Translations under genes and position numbers: made by a program
The notes under the pieces: generated by a model
Databases searched by the model: none
Told to the model about the DNA's origin: nothing
The model's input: only the letters and a program-made list of their open reading frames with translations
Assembly (NCBI GenBank): GCA_964599375.1
Contig: CAZREW010000015.1
Coordinates: 13,066 to 77,065 of the forward strand
Direction: 5' to 3'
From: JAUWCL01 sp964599375
Lineage (GTDB): Bacteria; Krumholzibacteriota; Krumholzibacteriia; Krumholzibacteriales; Krumholzibacteriaceae
DNA: 64,000 nt
Part shown: piece by piece, positions 59,021 to 64,000 of the stretch
Numbering within the stretch: position 1 is the first letter of the stretch
Layout: every line of letters begins with the position of its first letter

Positions 59021-59925
59021 AATCCGCTCTCCCGCTCATCCTTCCGCGCCCCGAGAACCCTGGCCGCCCCCCTCATCGCCGCGGCGAGGAGCCTCCATCT
59101 CCCGGTCAGAAGAAGCCCCAGCGCCAGCCCCAGGAATCCCACCGCGTGGACCGGCAGCAGGATGACCCTCCACCACAGCGGCCTGTGCCTGACCAGCAGC
59201 TTCCACGTGCTCGCTATCCTGTTTTCCAGCTTGAAGGGAGTCATCCCGCCTCCGCTGCTGGAACTGACTTTGTGCCATACCTTTGCGGCCGGAACATACT
59301 TCAGCGTCCAGCCCGCTTCAGCCGCCCTGAGACAGAGATCGACGTCCTCGCAATAGATCCTGTACGAGGGATCAAGGCCCCCCGTCTGCTCGAAGACCTC
59401 CCGCCTGGCCATCAGCGCGCATCCTGTCACCCAGCCTGTCGGCCCCGGCTTCTCTTCGAACGAACCCTCGATCCTGCGCAGGCCGCGGTGAAAGGGCACG
59501 CCCGTGAGCCAGTTAAACCCGCCTCCGCCGTACCAGATCCTCTCCGGATCGTCGTAATAGAATATCTTCGGACCAGCTATCCCGGTCCGCGGGTCATCGA
59601 AGGCTCCGAGCATCTCTGCCACGAACCGGGGATCGACCTCAGTATCGTTGTTCAGCAGGAGGATGAACTCAGCGCCCCTCTCGAGGGCAGCCCTAATGCC
59701 GACGTTGTTCCCGGCGGCGAAGAGGAGGTTCCTGCCGTTCTCTATAAGCTCGACTCCCTTAAACTCACGCCGGACCGTCTCAGGCGAGGAATCTGTAGAA
59801 CCGTTATCGACTACTATTATCTCTAAGGCGGGCTCGCTGACGCGCGAGAGGGATTCGAGGCAGGGCTTGAGCACCGCTTCGCCGTTCCAGTTGAGTATGA
59901 TGACGAATATCCTTCCAGGGTCCAT
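59017..59925 (-). CDS. GT2 glycosyltransferase (rhamnosyltransferase-like)
   Basis: 302 residues. FVIILNWNGEAVLKPCLES, VVDNGSTDSSPETV, the metal site LLNNDTEVDP and VTGCALMARREVF show a GT-A glycosyltransferase of the rhamnosyl/galactofuranosyl group. A C-terminal hydrophobic helix (VILLPVHAVGFLGLALGLLL) anchors it to the membrane. ATG 59925 has GGAG nine bases upstream, and begins 1 nt after the GT4 stop region. Confidence 0.9.
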   Translation of the reverse strand: MDPGRIFVIILNWNGEAVLKPCLESLSRVSEPALEIIVVDNGSTDSSPETVRREFKGVELIENGRNLLFAAGNNVGIRAALERGAEFILLLNNDTEVDPRFVAEMLGAFDDPRTGIAGPKIFYYDDPERIWYGGGGFNWLTGVPFHRGLRRIEGSFEEKPGPTGWVTGCALMARREVFEQTGGLDPSYRIYCEDVDLCLRAAEAGWTLKYVPAAKVWHKVSSSSGGGMTPFKLENRIASTWKLLVRHRPLWWRVILLPVHAVGFLGLALGLLLTGRWRLLAAAMRGAARVLGARKDERESGF

Positions 59926-59926
59926 C

Positions 59927-61096
59927 TCAATCTCTCCGGGAGGCTGCCGTGTAAAGGTCAACGACTGTGTCAGCGAGGGATGACCAGGAGAAACGCTTCT
60001 TCTCCTCTTCGAACATGGGAGCCATCCTCTCTCCCCATCCCTCTTCGAAGAACTTCGCCACGGCGCCCGCCATCGCCGCTGGATCGGCTGGAGGGACCAG
60101 GAATCCCGTCCTGCCCTCCGAGACGACCTCGGGCAGTCCTCCCACCCGGGTCGCTATCATGGGCCGGTCGAACGCCACCGCTACCTGGGCGATCGCGCTC
60201 TGCGTCGCGGAGATATAAGGGAGCATGACCAGGTCTGCGGCATTGAAGTAGTCGGCGACCTCCTCGTTTGCCACGTACCTGTCGATGAACACGATCATGT
60301 CGGAGACTCCCAGTTCGCGCGCCAGGTCGAAGTAAGGCGTGCTGTCCTCGTAGAACTCGCCGACGACCAGGAGCCTCGCTCCCGTCCGCTTCACGATCTC
60401 CGGCATCGCCTCTATGAGGTAGGCTAGCCCCTTGTAAGGGCGTATCAGGCCGAAAAAGAGCAGGAGCGGGCCCGCGCCCTCTCCGATCCTGGAGCGCGCC
60501 TGTTCCCCGGTCATCTCCACGCTCCTGAAAAAATCGAAGATCGGAAGCGGATGCGAAGCGACATTCGCCTTCTTCCTTATCCTCAGCAGGTTGGTCCTGT
60601 CCTCGTCAGACTGTACGACGAACGCGTGCGGCGCGAGAAAAGCGATCGATGACAGGGCCCTGTCGACCGGCGACGTCTCGTGCGGAACGACGTTGTGACA
60701 GATAAAGATGATCTTCGTGCGGCTCAGCAGCCTCAGAAGAGCGCATATCGTCACAAGCGCCGGCGCGAAGTAGGGGTGCCACCACTGCACGACCGTGATG
60801 TCCGGCTTCATCCTTGCGATCCTGAATCCCGCTCTTATCCAGGAGAACGGGTTTATCGAGTCGATCAACCTCGCGGACTCGACCCTGTGCTCCGAACCGC
60901 TCTCATCGTACTGGGTCTTTCCCGGGAACAGGAAACCTGGATAGAGCCTCGAATAATTTACGACGCTTATATCGTATCGGCGCGACATCTCCCGGGCCAG
61001 GCTGGTGTTGTAATGTGAGATGCCGCCGCGGAAGGGCCAGGCCGGCCCCACGAGACATATCCTCAGTCTTCCGGCAGATTCTTCGCTACTGGTCAT
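59927..61096 (-). CDS. Glycosyltransferase family 4
   Basis: 389 residues, GT-B fold. ICLVGPAWPFRGGISHYNTS, the linker region LLLFFGLIRPYKGLAYLIEA and a late ATQSAIAQVAVAFDRPMIAT replace the classical E-x7-E context; the first Glu position is Gln/Ser-rich, so the donor-site motif is weak. The start could be ATG 61096 (overlapping the GT2 stop by 11 nt) or GTG 61111; neither has a strong Shine-Dalgarno. Sugar and acceptor unknown. Confidence 0.86.
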   Translation of the reverse strand: MTSSEESAGRLRICLVGPAWPFRGGISHYNTSLAREMSRRYDISVVNYSRLYPGFLFPGKTQYDESGSEHRVESARLIDSINPFSWIRAGFRIARMKPDITVVQWWHPYFAPALVTICALLRLLSRTKIIFICHNVVPHETSPVDRALSSIAFLAPHAFVVQSDEDRTNLLRIRKKANVASHPLPIFDFFRSVEMTGEQARSRIGEGAGPLLLFFGLIRPYKGLAYLIEAMPEIVKRTGARLLVVGEFYEDSTPYFDLARELGVSDMIVFIDRYVANEEVADYFNAADLVMLPYISATQSAIAQVAVAFDRPMIATRVGGLPEVVSEGRTGFLVPPADPAAMAGAVAKFFEEGWGERMAPMFEEEKKRFSWSSLADTVVDLYTAASRRD

Positions 61097-62030
61097 CGAT
61101 CTGGTACTCACGGAAGGAGAAAGTCCTCTTCAACGTGGAGGAATACAGCTCGGCCAGCAGCCCGATCGATCCGATCTGTATCGCGATCACTATCATGATC
61201 AGGCCGAGGACCATCAGCGGCCTCACGTGAAGCCCCTTCCCCATTATCCACTGAACCAGGAAATAGAGATTGATCAGCGAGCCGGCGGCGAAGAAGTAGA
61301 ATGCTATCCTGCCGAAAAGATGAAGCGGCGTCGTCGACCTGCGCGTGATGAACATCACCGTCATCAGGTCGAACATCCCGTTCAGAAGCCTCTTCGCCCC
61401 GTACTTGCTCCTGCCGTACTGGCGCTCGAAATGGGAGACCTTCATCTCTCCTATCCTGAATCCCTCCCACCCCGCCAGCACCGGTATGAACCTGTGGAGC
61501 TCGCCGTAGATATGGATCCTCTTTACGACCTCACGGCGGTAGATCTTCAGTCCGCAGTTGAAATCATGAAGTTTTATTCCACTGACCACGGATGTGGTGA
61601 AATTGAACAGCTTCGAGGGCCACGTCTTGGTCACCGGGTCCTTCCTGTCGCGCTTCCAGCCCGATATCAGGTCGTATCCCTCGTCAAGCTTCGCGATCAT
61701 AGCGGGAATCTCGTCCGGGTTGTCCTGCAGGTCGGCGTCGATGGTGACGACGATCTCTCCCTTCGCTGCCTTGAATCCCTCGTCGAGCGCGGGTGATTTA
61801 CCGTAGTTTCTGGAGAAGCTTATTATCTTGACGCGCCTGTCGCCTCTTCTGAGATTCATAATGATCTCGAGCGACGAGTCGGTGGAGCCGTCGTCGATGA
61901 AGATCAGCTCGTGGGCCGACGCCGTCCTTTCGAGCATCGAGGTGAGCCGCCCGTATAGCTCCTCCAGGCTCCCTTCCTCGTTGTAGGTCGGGATTATTAC
62001 CGTTACACTGTACTTTCTGGAGTTATCCAA
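61086..62030 (-). CDS. Polyprenyl-phosphate glycosyltransferase with two membrane helices (GtrB/ArnC-like)
   Basis: 314 residues. KYSVTVIIPTYNEEGSLEEL, FIDDGSTDSSLEII, SFSRNYGKSPALDEGFKAAK and DADLQDNPDEIP are classic for GtrB/ArnC-type enzymes that move a sugar onto undecaprenyl phosphate. The QYGRSKYG segment and two C-terminal membrane helices (LFGRIAFYFFAAGSLINLYF; VLGLIMIVIAIQIGSIGLLA) agree. Start TTG 62030 has GGAGGT five bases upstream; the longer frame is antisense-like nonsense inside the epimerase. A second donor maker for GT-C enzymes. Confidence 0.9.
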   Translation of the reverse strand: MDNSRKYSVTVIIPTYNEEGSLEELYGRLTSMLERTASAHELIFIDDGSTDSSLEIIMNLRRGDRRVKIISFSRNYGKSPALDEGFKAAKGEIVVTIDADLQDNPDEIPAMIAKLDEGYDLISGWKRDRKDPVTKTWPSKLFNFTTSVVSGIKLHDFNCGLKIYRREVVKRIHIYGELHRFIPVLAGWEGFRIGEMKVSHFERQYGRSKYGAKRLLNGMFDLMTVMFITRRSTTPLHLFGRIAFYFFAAGSLINLYFLVQWIMGKGLHVRPLMVLGLIMIVIAIQIGSIGLLAELYSSTLKRTFSFREYQIDDQ

Positions 62031-62052
62031 GACTGACCTCCGGTATTCCTCG

Positions 62053-62994
62053 TCAGGAATGGTTCCGGTACCATTCGATCTCGCGCCTGAGACCTTCCTG
62101 CAGGCCGATCGACGGCGTGAAACCCAGCTCTGCCGCCGCTTTCGATGTATCGGCCCATGTATCCAGGACGTCTCCTCTCGCCTTCTCCATGAAAAGGACC
62201 CGCGGATCCGAGCCGGTCTCCCGCCGGATGACCTCGATGACATCGAGTACCGAGCTCCTGCTTCCCCCGCCGATATTGAAGATCCTCTCACTGCCCAAGT
62301 ACCGCGAGGCAAGGATGTTCGCCTCGACGGCGTCGTGGACGAATGTGAAATCCCTCGTCTGCTTTCCGTCGCCGTATACCTCGATCGAGCCACCATGAAG
62401 CGCGGCGTTTATGAACCTGCTGAACGCCATGTCGGGCCTCTGCCTCGGCCCGTACACGGTGAAGTACCTCAGGGCCGTGTAGCGCATCCCGAAGTTCACG
62501 CGGTAGAGCTCGCAGAGATGCTCCGCCGAAAGCTTTGTCGCGCCGTAGGGAGAGACCGGGCTGGTGACGTGGTCCTCCCTCATCGGCAGGTCCCTCGTGT
62601 CGCCGTAGACCGAGCTCGAGCTCGAATACACGATCGGTATTCCCGTGTCTTTCATCGCCTCGAGAAGCTTCTGGGTCGCGAGGATGTTCGAATCGATATA
62701 GTGCGAGAACTCGGCTCCCCAGCTGCGCCTTACACCTGCCTGCGCGGCGAGATGAAATACGCATGAGACACCTTTGAGATGGCCGGCGAGACGGCTCGTG
62801 TTGAGGTCCTCCTCGACGAGGGTAAAATCCTTCGACCGGGCCAGGCCGGAGATGTTCTCCCTTTTACGCCGCGGGTCGTAATAATCCGTGAAGCTGTCGA
62901 TGCCGGTCACCGACCATCCGTCGGAGACCAGCCTCTCGCACAGGTGCGATCCTATGAATCCCGCCGCTCCGGTCACCAGGGCCTTGCCGTTCAA
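62053..62994 (-). CDS. NAD-dependent nucleotide-sugar epimerase/dehydratase
   Basis: 313 residues, extended short-chain dehydrogenase. N-terminal ALVTGAAGFIGSHLCERLV, VFHLAAQAGVRRSW, catalytic SSSSVYG and YxxxK as YGATKLS, then TALRYFTVYGPRQRPDMAFS. This resembles UDP-glucuronate/UDP-glucose 4-epimerase enzymes; the exact sugar is not readable. TTG 62994 overlaps the DUF2723 stop (TTGA) with GGGGAGG upstream. Confidence 0.9.
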   Translation of the reverse strand: MNGKALVTGAAGFIGSHLCERLVSDGWSVTGIDSFTDYYDPRRKRENISGLARSKDFTLVEEDLNTSRLAGHLKGVSCVFHLAAQAGVRRSWGAEFSHYIDSNILATQKLLEAMKDTGIPIVYSSSSSVYGDTRDLPMREDHVTSPVSPYGATKLSAEHLCELYRVNFGMRYTALRYFTVYGPRQRPDMAFSRFINAALHGGSIEVYGDGKQTRDFTFVHDAVEANILASRYLGSERIFNIGGGSRSSVLDVIEVIRRETGSDPRVLFMEKARGDVLDTWADTSKAAAELGFTPSIGLQEGLRREIEWYRNHS

Positions 62995-64000
62995 TCTGCC
63001 TCCCCCGACGAATCCGGCGCCTGCGGTACCGCGGGCCCGAACTCCGTATCAAGTACCTTGTCGATGTTGTCATAGAGCTGCCTGAATTCCCGGTCCCCCG
63101 GGTGGCTGTCGAGCCAGGCGCGGACGAATCCCCTGGCCTGCTCCCTCTTTCCCAACGTCGCCGATATCCTGAACCCGTGCGCGAAAAGGTCCCTGTGCTC
63201 AGGCGCGGCGACTATCGCCCGGTCGAGAACCTCGAGCGCGCCCTCGAGATCTCCCCTGTCCTCATAAATGCTCGCAAGCCCCATCCAGAAGTCGCCGTTT
63301 GAGGGATCCCGCCCGATCTCCCTCGTATAGTGCTCGACCGCCAGATCGAACCGGCCGGCGCGGCTGTAGTACAGACCGAGGTATCTTCTCGGAAACTCGA
63401 AATCCGGATTCAGGCTGTAGGAGAGCTCGGCCCACCTGACCGCCTCCGCGTAATCCTTCCTCATCGAGGCCTTCTGCGCGAGCTGGAAGGCCGCGACCGC
63501 GAAGTTTATGAACATCCCGCGGGTATCGGGCGTCCTGTATATGGAATCGTCAACCTTCCAGTCACTATCGAGGACCCCTCGGAACTCGTAGATATCCTCG
63601 AAATTGCGGATCATCTGGAACTCGTTCACCTGATACGGCTGCTGCTTCGTGACGAGCTTGCGGACCATCCCCTGCATCTCGAGATGCTCGGCGTAAGGGT
63701 TCCATATCTCCGGTGGGACCGTCACGGCGAAGTAGATCGGACGCTTCCAGTTATTCTGTTGTATGATGTGCTGCACGACCAGGTCGCGTCTCCACGCCAC
63801 CCCGCCGTCCTTGAGCACCATCGGACGGAGCCTCTCGATCTCTGCGTCGCTCAGCGATATCGGTACGGGAGGAACGCGGTCTCGGAGCTGCTCTATGTAC
63901 CAGCTCGTGTTCAGAAGGGAAAGGTTCGCGACGTTGACGTCGGGTCTGAACCCCTCTACCATCTGGATGTACCAGAGCGGATAGGTGTCGTTGTCCCCGT
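62991..64000 (-). CDS. DUF2723 (TMEM260-like) membrane glycosyltransferase with TPR tail, 5' part outside the window
   Basis: Only the C-terminal 336 residues are visible; the frame is open to the right edge. The first visible stretch is GDNDTYPLWYIQMVEG, the conserved end of DUF2723 membrane domains, followed by VNVANLSLLNTSWYIEQLR. Then come a soluble region and TPR repeats (DLAVEHYTREIGRDPSNGDF, GALEVLDRAIVAAPEHRDLF). Human TMEM260 in the same family is a protein O-mannosyltransferase, so a GT-C role is inferred. The membrane helices lie beyond the window. Confidence 0.85.
   Translation of the reverse strand, partial: GDNDTYPLWYIQMVEGFRPDVNVANLSLLNTSWYIEQLRDRVPPVPISLSDAEIERLRPMVLKDGGVAWRRDLVVQHIIQQNNWKRPIYFAVTVPPEIWNPYAEHLEMQGMVRKLVTKQQPYQVNEFQMIRNFEDIYEFRGVLDSDWKVDDSIYRTPDTRGMFINFAVAAFQLAQKASMRKDYAEAVRWAELSYSLNPDFEFPRRYLGLYYSRAGRFDLAVEHYTREIGRDPSNGDFWMGLASIYEDRGDLEGALEVLDRAIVAAPEHRDLFAHGFRISATLGKREQARGFVRAWLDSHPGDREFRQLYDNIDKVLDTEFGPAVPQAPDSSGEAD

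Noticed and set aside
1..64000. tRNA, rRNA, CRISPR arrays, insertion sequences, prophage or integration sites
   Set aside because: None recognised: no repeat-spacer pattern, no transposase- or integrase-like frame and no cloverleaf-type sequence noticed in the gaps. A tRNA scan and repeat search would be needed to exclude them fully.

Overview
The window looks like a chromosomal segment of a GC-rich, diderm, uncultured-type bacterium. It has an LpxL-type acyltransferase, outer-membrane barrels ending in Phe, a Wzi-like barrel, a lipoprotein and a meso-diaminopimelate-type MurE (DNPR motif). A secreted beta-propeller with a T9SS/FlgD-like C-terminal sorting domain, a long MglA-type GTPase and heavy use of TTG starts make me think of the FCB superphylum or a neighbouring candidate phylum. 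That assignment is inference. I saw no tRNA, rRNA, insertion sequence, prophage or CRISPR array. Almost every gene is on the minus strand; the exceptions are a four-gene plus-strand run (15.2-19.0 kb) and rpmB.

Layout from left to right. (1) 1-7.3 kb: minus-strand operon valS-rodZ-uvrB-nadC-birA, with birA cut by the left edge. (2) 7.3-11.8 kb: uppP, a UbiA-type prenyltransferase, a Wzi-like barrel and a TPR protein, linked by start/stop overlaps; this is an undecaprenyl/envelope group. (3) 11.8-15.1 kb: small separate units encoding a small outer-membrane protein, a single-domain response regulator, an MglA-like GTPase with a long acidic tail, a lipoprotein and a PH-like/zinc-ribbon protein. 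(4) 15.2-19.0 kb, plus strand: LpxL-like acyltransferase, GT4 glycosyltransferase, MFS transporter and an unknown protein. (5) 19.0-23.4 kb: a pseudo-receiver/HATPase protein, an MJ0042-type zinc-ribbon protein, an HD hydrolase and recG, with rpmB divergent. (6) 23.6-43.6 kb: a long dcw cell-wall/division cluster in transcription order mraZ, STAS-like gene, rsmH, ftsL-like, ftsI (PASTA), murE, murF, mraY, murD, ftsW, murG, murC, ftsQ, ftsA, ftsZ, then a TPR gene and a radical SAM gene. murB and ddl are not in it. Its promoter carries a MraZ-type operator of TGGG boxes at 10-bp spacing. (7) 43.7-64 kb: a surface-glycan locus with a DUF2723/TMEM260-type protein (cut by the right edge), sugar epimerase, several GT2 and GT4 enzymes, two polyprenyl-phosphate-sugar synthase-like enzymes, YfhO, a GT2/phosphoglycosyltransferase-like fusion, a beta-propeller protein, a CapD-like dehydratase, a FemAB/GNAT protein, a Wzx-type flippase, a GT-C-like membrane protein and a methyltransferase.

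The parts fit a single envelope theme: lipid-carrier recycling (UppP), lipid-carrier prenyl chemistry (UbiA), peptidoglycan precursors and septation (dcw), and export plus decoration of a surface glycan. The features most worth following up are the STAS-like gene inside the dcw cluster, the tailed MglA, the pseudo-receiver/HATPase gene with its zinc-ribbon neighbour, the GT2 fusion whose phosphoglycosyltransferase half has lost its catalytic acid pair, and the concentration of GT-C-like enzymes with two candidate polyprenyl-phosphate-sugar donors.

Start codons were chosen by Shine-Dalgarno position and start/stop overlap. Promoters and terminators were read by eye and are predictions.
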